A stretch of 64,000 nt of DNA from assembly GCF_047308265.1 (NCBI RefSeq), contig NZ_JBKQWY010000002.1, positions 372,001 through 436,000 on the forward strand. The letters are read 5' to 3'. The notes under the pieces are model-generated. The model did no database searches. It saw only the letters and a list, made by a program, of their open reading frames with translations, and was not told where the DNA came from. Shown piece after piece: positions 1-8,157 of this stretch. This stretch comes from Maricaulis sp047308265. Its GTDB lineage: Bacteria; Pseudomonadota; Alphaproteobacteria; Caulobacterales; Maricaulaceae. How positions within the stretch are numbered: the stretch's first letter is position 1; every line of letters begins with the position of its first letter. Position numbers and translations under genes: made by a program.

Positions 1-350
1 TGGCAGACTGGGTATTCACAACGACCGCGGTGATCGTTCAGCCGGTTTCCGGAGTAGCACTGGCCCATTGGGCGGGATGGCCACTGACTTCGCCCTGGCT
101 TCTGGCGACCTATGCCCTCTATGTGTTTATCGGGGCGTGTTGGTTGCCGGTGGTCTGGATCCAGATCCAGGTGAAACGCGAGCTGGCCTCTCATGACAGT
201 GCACATGATGGCAGGACCGGTGTAGACGGGACGGGTCTGCCGGACCGGGTCCATCGGTTGATGCGCTATTGGTTTATGCTTGGCTGGCCCGCTTTTACGG
301 CGCTTATTGCGATTTTTGTGCTGATGATCGCCAAGCCCGCTCTGGTGTGA
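1..350 (+). CDS. DUF2269-like integral membrane protein, C-terminal part
   Basis: The reading frame is open from the window edge (frame starting at base 3), so this is the 3' end of a longer gene. A GTG at 30 is probably internal, because upstream in-frame residues (ADWVFTTTA) match the conserved start of this segment in DUF2269 proteins. At least two hydrophobic helices are visible (around WLLATYALYVFIGACW and the last 25 residues), separated by a basic cytoplasmic-looking loop. DUF2269 proteins are predicted inner-membrane proteins of unknown function. Family assignment rests on the ADW and QPVSG region and is moderately sure. Confidence 0.7.
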   Translation, partial: ADWVFTTTAVIVQPVSGVALAHWAGWPLTSPWLLATYALYVFIGACWLPVVWIQIQVKRELASHDSAHDGRTGVDGTGLPDRVHRLMRYWFMLGWPAFTALIAIFVLMIAKPALV

Positions 351-402
351 GCGCGTTTCAGGTCAAAGCGGATCTCTGATCAGAATTCAGATCGGTGCCA
401 TA

Positions 403-435
403 ATCCGAGCCCAGATCCGAGCCGTGATCCGAACC
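403..435. repeat. Three-copy 12-bp tandem repeat
   Basis: Three direct copies of a 12-bp unit (ATCCGAGCC plus three variable bases) start at 403, 415 and 427. The third copy has A for G at one position. The array lies in the 204-bp gap between the DUF2269 gene and the convergent small secreted-protein gene. No function is evident. Confidence 0.6.
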
Positions 436-554
436 TATGTTCGGCTGCGAAACTTGATCCTGAAGCGCGACAGAACCGGCTCGACATCAAGCCGAACCGG
501 TTCCGCCGGGGGGAGGCTCTTTGGTGAAAGAGCCTGCACAGGGGTCAGTTGGTA

Positions 555-824
555 TCAGTAATAGCCATACGGGCAGCGGCCCACGACTTCCGCGTCATAA
601 TACGCGGTTGCGGTGCCGGTCGCCTGGCCGAGAAGCGCCATGTCGCCATAGCAAAACTCCTGCGCCCAGCCGACGACCTGGGTTTTGCTGGCATCGGAGT
701 AGTATGTGTAGATGTGCAGACGGTCGCCAAACATGTTGGCCGAACCGGCTGTCGTGGCAGTCAGCGCAGCCAGGGCTGCAACGGCCACGGCCAGCTTGGT
801 GGTGTGTGTCTTGATCATACGCAT
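555..824 (-). CDS. Small secreted protein of unknown function
   Basis: An 89-residue protein when started at the ATG ending at 824, chosen because a GAGGGAG ribosome site sits just upstream; a longer frame to 878 lacks this. Residues 1-29 form a clear Sec signal peptide (basic MRMIKTHTTK, an alanine-rich core, cleavage near TAGSAN). The mature part of about 60 residues carries YTYYSDASKTQVVGW, a central Cys (EFCYGD) and a second Cys near the end (GRCPYGYY), which could form one disulfide. It resembles short DUF6289-type exported proteins, but I cannot confirm the family. It is monocistronic, in the same direction as the phosphodiesterase gene upstream. Confidence 0.7.
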   Translation of the reverse strand: MRMIKTHTTKLAVAVAALAALTATTAGSANMFGDRLHIYTYYSDASKTQVVGWAQEFCYGDMALLGQATGTATAYYDAEVVGRCPYGYY

Positions 825-1291
825 GTCGATCTCCCTCTGAGTGGGCGAACCTCCAGCTCTGTCACTCCCGATGAACAACCTAAGGTGGCTCGCAGGTGCA
901 GGATTGCCCTGACGCGCGGAGAAATCAACCCCTGAGGGAATAATTCAATTCAAACGCGCTTGGGTGTGCGAAGCTTGCACAGATCCGAGCAAACCAGACC
1001 GACCACCAGAAACGGGTCCAGCCGATGTCGACGGACTTATAGCAAGTCGACGAGCCAGGGGCACTTTGCCACCCAGCGGCGTGAAGGCATTGAGACGGCC
1101 TGCGACCACGATAACCGGCGCCGCAAAGGCAGCCATGCGTGCAATCATCACTCACCCCTGTCACGGTTGGGGGACAGGATTAAAGAGTGTTGGAGGTCGC
1201 TCGAGCCCGGCGAAAATCCGATTCACGGGTAAGCCCCGTGTCGTCTGCCGTGATCGTGGACGACCTCCTGTCGTGTACTCGTCTGGCCGGG
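825..1291. other. 467-bp stretch without a convincing gene
   Basis: A minus-strand 68-codon frame (945-1151) begins with a weakly signal-like segment and has a possible AGGGG ribosome site. Its remainder is low-complexity, and overlapping frames are equally open, so it is not called. A short GC hairpin (ACGGG/CCCGT, near 1226-1242) lies downstream of the phosphodiesterase stop but lacks a U-run. The promoter of the small secreted protein must lie at the left end. Confidence 0.4.
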
Positions 1292-2599
1292 TTATGGCGT
1301 TCCGCAACGACCGTCCGTCAGCCGGGCCAGGGTTGCGTCATCACCGGCGGTGTCTGCCGGATCAAGACCCAGGGCACAGGCCATCAGACCGTAGACATTG
1401 ACGTTCTCGAACGCGTCCGGACGTGCCCCTTGCGGGAAGATGGGACCGGCGCCGATAAAGGTGGCGCCCATATCCATCTCCATATTGTCATACCCATGAT
1501 TGCCGCGGAGGTTGGCCTGGTAGGGCGAGGCCAGATCCGCTTCACGCAGGGTCACGGACCAGCGGGGTGAGGGCAGGAAGATCATATCGGGACCACGGGT
1601 CTCGTGATCGAAGTGGAAATGATCCGGCATGGTGTCGCGGGTGAAAACCTCAAGCTCGGGATGGGCTCCCTGCATGGCAGCATGCACCCGGGACACGGTT
1701 TCCGCATCGCCATAGCCGAAGATATAGGGGTTGAGCCCGGCGCCATAGCGTCCCTGGACTTCCGGCATGTACAGCCCCTCAAGCTCGGCATAATCATCGA
1801 TGAAGATGACCCGGTCGGAATTGTTGACCGGTGCCATGCCGTGATCGGACACGACAATGATCGTTGTGCGCTCCAGAAGGCCGCGTTCGGTCAGGCCGTC
1901 CACGAGGTTTCCGACCAGTGCATCGACACGGGCTACCGCCTGACCTTCGGCTTCGGTGAACGGACCGGCACGGTGTGTGATGCTGTCGACATGATCAAAA
2001 TAGACGGCGGCAAAATCGGGTTGTTCGTCTAGCGGGGCATCAAACCAGGCGAGGACTTCCGCCACGCGCTCCTCATAGGGTTTGTCGTGTTGGTAGGGAT
2101 GCCAGACGGTGGGACGGCGACCCTCCACTTCTGATCCCAGCCAGAACATGACATGGGCGCGTCGGCCCTGGGCCTCGGCGGTCGTCCAGATCGGCTCGCC
2201 CGCCCACCAGCGCGGATCCTGGGGGCCACCGCCCCGGTTGGAAAACACTTCATCATAGACCCGGTCATACGGGGCATTGGTGATCATGCCATGATCTTCG
2301 GGATACAGGCCCGTGGCGATGGAATAGAAGTTGACGAAGGTCTTGGATGGCATCACCGGGATCATGCGTTGCGGGCGTGTGCCACGCGCAGCTAGCGCCT
2401 GCAGATTCGGTGCGGGATGGCGGTCAATCGCATCAAAGCGCAGCCCGTCCAGACCAATCAGCAGGACAATCGGATCGTCAACCGGTGCGGCAACCGCCCT
2501 CTCCGTTTCGTTTGGATCCGGGTCCACAAGGGCGGCGCAGGCGGCCAGTGTGCTGGCCAGTGCCAGAATCAAGGTGGTTTTCAGTGTATGGACGCGCAT
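1292..2599 (-). CDS. Alkaline-phosphatase-superfamily phosphodiesterase/pyrophosphatase lipoprotein
   Basis: A 435-residue protein of the nucleotide pyrophosphatase/phosphodiesterase (NPP) branch of the alkaline phosphatase superfamily, expected to hydrolyse phosphodiester or pyrophosphate bonds with two metal ions. The start ending at 2599 was chosen for its GGGGAAG ribosome site and because it exposes a lipoprotein signal (lipobox STLAAC). Superfamily signatures in order: LLIGLDGLRFD (first metal Asp), PSKTFVNF (nucleophile Thr), GLYPEDHGM, YFDHVDSITH, VVSDHGMAP and GNHGYDN (metal Asp/His). It is probably envelope-anchored. The substrate cannot be read from the sequence; eukaryotic-type NPPs are the nearest description. 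Confidence 0.88.
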   Translation of the reverse strand: MRVHTLKTTLILALASTLAACAALVDPDPNETERAVAAPVDDPIVLLIGLDGLRFDAIDRHPAPNLQALAARGTRPQRMIPVMPSKTFVNFYSIATGLYPEDHGMITNAPYDRVYDEVFSNRGGGPQDPRWWAGEPIWTTAEAQGRRAHVMFWLGSEVEGRRPTVWHPYQHDKPYEERVAEVLAWFDAPLDEQPDFAAVYFDHVDSITHRAGPFTEAEGQAVARVDALVGNLVDGLTERGLLERTTIIVVSDHGMAPVNNSDRVIFIDDYAELEGLYMPEVQGRYGAGLNPYIFGYGDAETVSRVHAAMQGAHPELEVFTRDTMPDHFHFDHETRGPDMIFLPSPRWSVTLREADLASPYQANLRGNHGYDNMEMDMGATFIGAGPIFPQGARPDAFENVNVYGLMACALGLDPADTAGDDATLARLTDGRCGTP

Positions 2600-2860
2600 C
2601 GCTTCCCCCAATGGTTTGTCCTGAACGAGCGGTTTTCTAGTGCGATGCGGCCCGTTCGCAAACGCATATGTTTGTGACGGCGCCTCAAACCCCCCTGTTA
2701 TTACTGGGAATTCAGTGTCCGGACAGGATTTCGCGTGCGTCGGGGCGGGTAATTTGTTCTCATTCTCCCAGCGGGCGGTGACGCTGCAAGTGGTCCTGCC
2801 CGACATGAGTGACTCATCCGAGTCGGAATGTGAGTGCGAAACAAACGGGTCGAACCGGAC

Positions 2861-3493
2861 ATGACACGACGCGAAAAACGATCGGAATCCCTGGAAATCC
2901 GGCTGGGCTATTCCAGCAAGCAGGCCTTCATGGAGGCGTGTCGGGAGAAAGGGGTCACCGCCAGTGAGGTGATCCGGGCGTTTGTCGAAGATTATCCGGT
3001 GAAACCCAAGCGACGGGCCTGGCCAAATTTACGTTTGCCCATCAAGGAGCCTGTCATGAATCTCTCTCTTGTTTCTCTCTTGTCCGCCACCCTGGCGACC
3101 AGCGCCATTTTGCCGACCCAGTCCGCGATTGGGGATGAGGAAAGCCCGGACGTCGTATTCGAACGTCTCGATGCGGATGGTGATAACCGTTTCCAGGTCA
3201 CCACACTCTACGAACTGGCCGGACTGCACCCGGACGGTTCGTTTTCCCAGGCGATGATCGACCAGGTCACCACGGATTTCCGCGAGGCCATTGCCGGTCA
3301 GGCCGAGGTGATTGCGGCCAGCGGCCAGGAGTTCGATTATGACGAAATGCTCTCGCGCGCTTTGACGAGCGCCGAGGCCTCGGCGGCGGCCGGGATTGAA
3401 CGGGTGTTCGAACGCATGGATTCGGACGGCGACACCTGGGTCAGCCGGACTGAATTCTTTGCCTTCTCAGAGTTTCACTCCGACGCCCGGTAG
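2861..3493 (+). CDS. Ribbon-helix-helix / membrane segment / EF-hand fusion protein
   Basis: A 210-residue protein with an unusual order of parts. Residues 7-45 look like a ribbon-helix-helix DNA-binding fold: a beta strand (SESLEIRLG), a helix (SKQAFMEACREKG) and a second helix (TASEVIRAFVEDY). A basic linker (KPKRRAW) follows, then a hydrophobic segment at about 66-88, then two EF-hand loops, DADGDNRFQVTT (104-115, imperfect at position 12) and DSDGDTWVSRTE (187-198, canonical). The frame is continuous. An in-frame ATG at 3056 with its own AAGGAG site could give a shorter exported EF-hand protein. The 3' end overlaps the convergent kelch gene by 19 bp. Upstream GTG (2834) is an alternative start. 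Confidence 0.75.
   Translation: MTRREKRSESLEIRLGYSSKQAFMEACREKGVTASEVIRAFVEDYPVKPKRRAWPNLRLPIKEPVMNLSLVSLLSATLATSAILPTQSAIGDEESPDVVFERLDADGDNRFQVTTLYELAGLHPDGSFSQAMIDQVTTDFREAIAGQAEVIAASGQEFDYDEMLSRALTSAEASAAAGIERVFERMDSDGDTWVSRTEFFAFSEFHSDAR
3044..3058 (+). promoter_or_regulatory. Internal Shine-Dalgarno and ATG inside the EF-hand fusion gene
   Basis: AAGGAG at 3044-3049 lies six bases before an in-frame ATG at 3056. It is a stronger ribosome site than that of the upstream start at 2861. Initiation here would give a protein beginning with a hydrophobic, signal-peptide-like segment (MNLSLVSLLSATLATSA) followed by the EF-hand region, without the ribbon-helix-helix part. Confidence 0.55.
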
Positions 3494-4560
3494 AGATACT
3501 CGACAATGCCTGATGTGCCGTCGCCGCCGACACGGGTGGCGCCGGCCACGGTGATGATGCGATCGGGTGTGCTCACGGCACCCAGCCCATGTCGGGGTGT
3601 GAGCATGCTCGGTCCATTGCGCCAACTGTCCGATTGCGGATCATAGATCCAGCAATTGGGATAGACACCCCCGCCATCGGCGAACCATTCTCCGCCAAAC
3701 GCATAGAGTTCACCGCCCAGCTGTCCCGCCGCCAGCCCGCCCTGGCCTTGGGGCATCGGTGCGCGTGTTTCCCAGCGATCAGACTCGAAGTCATAGACCT
3801 CGTGATGGGCGAGATTACCCTCATTGACCCGGCGCCCCCCGACCACATGCCAGCCATCCGCCATGTGCACCCCGGCTGCTGAATTGCGTGGATTGGGATT
3901 GGGGGCCGCGCTTTCCCAGCGATCTGTGCGGCTGTCATAGACATAGTGCACACCGACATCGCCGTGATGGCCCCAATTGGCATTGCCACCCCCGGTAGGC
4001 TGACGACCTGTGACGGCGTGGATCCGCCCCTCATGAGAGGTCGCGACGGTTTCGCCGAGCGGACCGGGCAGGGGTGTCGTTTCCGTCCAGGTATTTTTTC
4101 GCGGGTCGTAGACCGTGTGATTGCGGATCATGTTCCACGCACCGCCATTGCCGGCCTTGAACCCGCCCAGAGCATGGATCTTGCCGCCATGTCCGACGAG
4201 ATGGGGATGGTGACGTGGTTCGGGCAGGGGCGCGATCTCGTGCCAGTCCGCGTCACAGCCCAGGCGAACAACGTCTCCACCCGGCGTGCTTGAAACCGGG
4301 GTCCAGCTCCGAAGAGCAAAGGCGCGGTCGGTGATGTTGATCGGGTTGGGACCATCCGTCGACAGGCCTCCCGCCAGATACATGTCGTCATCCAGCACGG
4401 CCGGATAGATTTCCTGGGTCTGGATGGGCAGGGTCGCACCGGGTTCCCATCCGCCTTCGACCTGTGCACGAGAGGTGCGGCAACGACTGGCCAGGGCCGG
4501 GGCAGGCAGGGCGAGGGCCAGGCCGCTGGCAATCAGGTGTCGGCGATTGAGTCCCGTCAT
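3475..4560 (-). CDS. Kelch-repeat beta-propeller protein, exported
   Basis: A 361-residue protein whose N-terminus has a twin arginine followed by a hydrophobic stretch and AXA cleavage site (NRRHLIASGLALALPAPALAS), suggesting Tat or Sec export. The rest consists of kelch-type blades, each with a Gly-Gly pair and a Trp/Tyr some residues later (for example LGGFKAGNGG, VVGGRRV, FGGEWFADGG, YDPQSDSW). This predicts a galactose-oxidase-like beta-propeller in the periplasm. No catalytic copper site or partner domain is visible, so it is probably a binding protein. The ATG at 4560 follows a GGAGGG ribosome site. It is divergent from gyrA. Confidence 0.85.
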   Translation of the reverse strand: MTGLNRRHLIASGLALALPAPALASRCRTSRAQVEGGWEPGATLPIQTQEIYPAVLDDDMYLAGGLSTDGPNPINITDRAFALRSWTPVSSTPGGDVVRLGCDADWHEIAPLPEPRHHPHLVGHGGKIHALGGFKAGNGGAWNMIRNHTVYDPRKNTWTETTPLPGPLGETVATSHEGRIHAVTGRQPTGGGNANWGHHGDVGVHYVYDSRTDRWESAAPNPNPRNSAAGVHMADGWHVVGGRRVNEGNLAHHEVYDFESDRWETRAPMPQGQGGLAAGQLGGELYAFGGEWFADGGGVYPNCWIYDPQSDSWRNGPSMLTPRHGLGAVSTPDRIITVAGATRVGGDGTSGIVEYLYRASE

Positions 4561-4792
4561 GGATATCCCTCCGGCTGTGTCTGTCCCTAAAGGCTAGCAG
4601 GACGCGCGTGTTTGACCAGTCTTTCGGGGATAACCGCGCCCGGGATTTGCGCCGAATCTGCTCGATTGTTAAACCAATGCGACAGAATTGCCGCCTGATT
4701 CTCGCGCACGCGGGACGGGCGGTGTTTTTCACAGGGCGACAGGCGGGAATTTCCCCACACCTTGCGGCCCTGCAGCGTGAAAGAGGACCGCC

Positions 4793-7573
4793 TTGAGCGA
4801 TCAGGACGACGAACTGAACCCGGGTGCCGCCCCGCTTCCAGACGGTATTGGCAATATCGCCATCGAAGACGAGATGCGCAGCTCCTATCTCGACTACGCC
4901 ATGAGCGTGATCGTGAGCCGTGCCATCCCCGATGCCCGTGATGGTCTCAAACCGGTTCACCGCCGCATCCTCTACACCATGCATGAAAACGGGCAGACCC
5001 ATGAAAAGGCCTACCGCAAATGTGCGACGGCTGTGGGTGATGTGATGGGTCGCTATCACCCTCATGGTGACCAGGCCGTCTATGATGCCCTTGTCCGTCT
5101 TGCGCAGACCTGGTCCATGCGGGTGCCGCTGGTGGATGGACAGGGCAATTTCGGTTCGATCGATGGCGATCCGCCGGCAGCCTATCGTTACACCGAAGCG
5201 CGCATGCAGAAGGTGGCCCAGTCGCTGCTGGCCGATATCGACAAGGATACGGTGGATTTTGTCGAGAACTATTCTGCCGAACGGCAGGAGCCGACGGTTC
5301 TGCCGGCGCGATATCCCAATCTTCTGGTCAATGGATCCAACGGCATTGCCGTGGGCATGGCGACCAATATCCCGCCGCATAATCTGGGTGAGGTGATCGA
5401 CGCCTCGCTGGCCCTCCTGGACAATCCGGCACTGGATGAGGACGAATTCCTGTCCATCCTGCCCGGGCCCGACTTCCCCACCGGAGCTCATATTCTGGGA
5501 CGTTCCGGCGCTCGCTCTGCCGTGCAGACAGGGCGTGGTTCGATCATCATGCGCTCCAAGACCACCATCGAGGAGGTCCGCAAGGATCGTCAGGCCATCA
5601 TCGTTCACGAGATTCCCTATCAGGTGAACAAGGCCACGATGATCGAGAAGATCGCCGATCTGGTGCGCGACAAGAAGATCGAAGGCATTGCCGATCTGCG
5701 TGATGAATCCGACCGCTCAGGCATTCGCGTGGTGATCGAGCTCAAGCGTGATGCCAATGCCGATGTCGTGCTCAATCAGCTCTATCGCTGGTCGTCCATG
5801 CAGACCTCCTTTGGTGCCAATATGCTCTCGCTGGTCGATGGGCGGCCGCAACAACTGGGCGCGCGCGAGATTATCGAGGTCTTCCTGCGGTTCCGCGAGG
5901 AAGTGGTTGCCCGCCGCACGAAGTTTGAGCTCAACAAGGCCCGCGACCGGGCACATGTGATCATTGGTCTGGCTCTGGCCGTGGCCAATATCGATGACGT
6001 GATCGCCCTGATCCGCAATGCGCCGAACCCGGCCACCGCTCGTGAACAATTGATGGCGCGCGACTGGCCGGCGGCCGATGTGGCGCCTCTGGTGGAGCTG
6101 GTTGCTGATCCGCGGTCGATTTTGACCTCCAACGGTACACTGCGCCTCACAGAGGAACAGGCACGCGCCATTCTCGAGCTCCGGCTGAACCGGCTGACCG
6201 GTCTGGGGCGTGAGGAATTGGGCAATGAAGCCCGGACCCTCGCGGACGAGATCGCTGATCTTCTCGATATCCTGCGGTCTCGCGTGCGGGTTCTGGATAT
6301 CATTCGCAGCGAGCTGACCGAGGTCAGAGAGAATTACGCCACGCCGCGTCGTTCCGAATTCCTCGATGGCGGTTATGACTTCGAGGACGAAGACCTCATC
6401 CCGCGCGAAGACATGGTCGTGACGGTCACCCATGGTGGTTATGCCAAGCGTACCGCCTTGTCCGATTACCGGGCCCAGCGCCGTGGCGGCAAGGGCCGGT
6501 CGGGCATGGCGACCAAGGACGAGGACTTTATCTCGACGCTGTTTGTCGCCTCCACCCATGCACCGCTTCTGTTCTTCTCGAACAAGGGCATGGTCTACAA
6601 GACCAAGGCCTGGCGTTTGCCGGCGGGTGCGCCCAATACTAAGGGCAAGGCGCTGGTGAACATCCTGCCCCTGGATCAGGGTGAGACCATCACCTCGATC
6701 ATGGCGCTGCCGGAAGACGAGAGCACCTGGTCCGAGCTGAATGTGATGTTCGCCACCCAGTCCGGTTCGGTGCGGCGCAACAAGCTGTCGGATTTTGTCC
6801 AGGTCAATCGCAATGGCAAGATTGCCATGAAGCTCGATGCCGAGGATGAACGCATTATCGATGTGCGTTTGTGCACCGAGGATGATGATGTCTTCCTGGT
6901 GAGTGAAAAAGGTCGTGCGATCCGCTTCCCCGTCACCGATGTCCGGGTCTTTGCGGGCCGCAATTCCATTGGTGTGCGTGGCATTCGCCTGGGCGAGGGC
7001 GATCGTCTGATGTCGATGGCCATCCTGCGCCATATCGAGGTCACACCCGCCGAAGCCCGCGCTTATACGAAACACGCCACGGCCATGCGTCGTGCGCTGG
7101 GGGATGAGGAGATCGAGGCTCCGGTCGCGGATGCGGCCGAGGATGTCGGTGAAGAGGCTGCGCTCAGCCCTGAACGCATCGCCGAACTGGGCGGAGCGGA
7201 ACAATTCCTGCTGACCGTGGGCGCGGATGGCATGGGCAAACGATCCAGCGCTTATGATTATCGCGTCATGGGACGGGGCAATCAGGGTGTGGCGGCGATG
7301 GACCTTTCGCGCGGCGCACTGCTGGCAGCCAGCTTCCCCGTGGATGATGCGGACCAGATCATGGCAGTCACAGATGGCGGACAATTGATCCGTTTCCCTG
7401 TTGATGGGGTGCGAATTGCCGGTCGGTCCACGCGCGGTGTGCGCCTGATCCGTCTGAATGGCGATGAACAGGTGGTCGCGGTTGTGCGGATCGAGGATGC
7501 AGGTGATGATGAGGGCGGCGAGGATGAGGCGCAGACCCCGCAAACCCCTGCCGCGGACGGCCCGGAAGCCTGA
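4793..7573 (+). CDS. gyrA: DNA gyrase subunit A
   Basis: A 926-residue type II topoisomerase subunit that breaks and rejoins DNA and, with GyrB, introduces negative supercoils. Residues 30-520 contain the winged-helix/tower/coiled-coil core with DGLKPVHRR, the quinolone region HPHGDQAVYD (90-98) and catalytic Tyr133 in YRYTEAR. The C-terminal beta-pinwheel begins near residue 535 and carries the GyrA box QRRGGKG, which separates it from ParC. The start is a TTG at 4793 preceded by AGAGGA. The position matching E. coli Ser83 is Gln94, while Asp98 (E. coli Asp87) is kept. An acidic tail ends the protein. Transcribed alone or with coaD 95 bp downstream. Confidence 0.97.
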   Translation: MSDQDDELNPGAAPLPDGIGNIAIEDEMRSSYLDYAMSVIVSRAIPDARDGLKPVHRRILYTMHENGQTHEKAYRKCATAVGDVMGRYHPHGDQAVYDALVRLAQTWSMRVPLVDGQGNFGSIDGDPPAAYRYTEARMQKVAQSLLADIDKDTVDFVENYSAERQEPTVLPARYPNLLVNGSNGIAVGMATNIPPHNLGEVIDASLALLDNPALDEDEFLSILPGPDFPTGAHILGRSGARSAVQTGRGSIIMRSKTTIEEVRKDRQAIIVHEIPYQVNKATMIEKIADLVRDKKIEGIADLRDESDRSGIRVVIELKRDANADVVLNQLYRWSSMQTSFGANMLSLVDGRPQQLGAREIIEVFLRFREEVVARRTKFELNKARDRAHVIIGLALAVANIDDVIALIRNAPNPATAREQLMARDWPAADVAPLVELVADPRSILTSNGTLRLTEEQARAILELRLNRLTGLGREELGNEARTLADEIADLLDILRSRVRVLDIIRSELTEVRENYATPRRSEFLDGGYDFEDEDLIPREDMVVTVTHGGYAKRTALSDYRAQRRGGKGRSGMATKDEDFISTLFVASTHAPLLFFSNKGMVYKTKAWRLPAGAPNTKGKALVNILPLDQGETITSIMALPEDESTWSELNVMFATQSGSVRRNKLSDFVQVNRNGKIAMKLDAEDERIIDVRLCTEDDDVFLVSEKGRAIRFPVTDVRVFAGRNSIGVRGIRLGEGDRLMSMAILRHIEVTPAEARAYTKHATAMRRALGDEEIEAPVADAAEDVGEEAALSPERIAELGGAEQFLLTVGADGMGKRSSAYDYRVMGRGNQGVAAMDLSRGALLAASFPVDDADQIMAVTDGGQLIRFPVDGVRIAGRSTRGVRLIRLNGDEQVVAVVRIEDAGDDEGGEDEAQTPQTPAADGPEA

Positions 7574-7668
7574 TGTCAGCGGAGTGATTTGCACAGCGCT
7601 TTAAACCGTCTATCACCTGTTGGAGAGACTTCCGTTCGGAGGGGCGGGAGTGGCCGGGAGACCTGAGA

Positions 7669-8157
7669 ATGACACGGACCGCGCTCTATCCGGGAACCTT
7701 TGATCCGCTGACCAATGGTCATATCGACATCATCGGACGGGCCGTGAAAATGGTGGACCGTCTGGTGGTGGGCGTGGCGATCAATGAAGCCAAGAAACCG
7801 CTGTTCTCGCTGGACGAGCGGGTCGCCATGGTTGAGACCGAACTGGCCCGGTTCTCCGAACATGCTCATATCGAAGTGATGCCGTTTGACGGTCTGCTGA
7901 TGCATTTCGCCGAAAGCATCGGTGCCCAGTCCATCGTGCGCGGCCTGCGCGCGGTGTCAGACTTTGAATACGAATTCCAGATGGTCGCGATGAATCAGCG
8001 GCTCAATGACCAGATCGAGACGGTCTTCTTGATGGCGGATCCGCGTCACCAGGCCATCGCTTCGCGTCTGGTGAAGGAAATTGCCAAGCTGGGCGGGGAT
8101 GTGTCCGCCTTTGTGCCCCCCGCGATTGAAGCCAAGCTTAAGGAGCGTTTTGCGTGA
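7669..8157 (+). CDS. coaD: Phosphopantetheine adenylyltransferase
   Basis: A 162-residue cytosolic enzyme that transfers AMP from ATP to 4'-phosphopantetheine, the penultimate step of coenzyme A synthesis. It has the nucleotidyltransferase signature YPGTFDPLTNGHIDI at residues 7-21, the RGLRAVSDFEYE motif near 90-101, and the C-terminal switch region (PRHQAIASRLVKEI). Length is typical. The stop overlaps the GTG start of the following cyclophilin by four bases, so the two are translationally coupled. Confidence 0.97.
   Translation: MTRTALYPGTFDPLTNGHIDIIGRAVKMVDRLVVGVAINEAKKPLFSLDERVAMVETELARFSEHAHIEVMPFDGLLMHFAESIGAQSIVRGLRAVSDFEYEFQMVAMNQRLNDQIETVFLMADPRHQAIASRLVKEIAKLGGDVSAFVPPAIEAKLKERFA

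Noticed and set aside
945..1151. 68-codon minus-strand frame with a weak signal-like start
   Set aside because: Overlapping frames are equally open, the C-terminal part is low-complexity, and no homologous motif is visible.
5717..7594. 625-codon open frame antisense to gyrA
   Set aside because: Gene-length antisense frames are expected opposite high-GC coding DNA; its product shows no domain and gyrA is certain.
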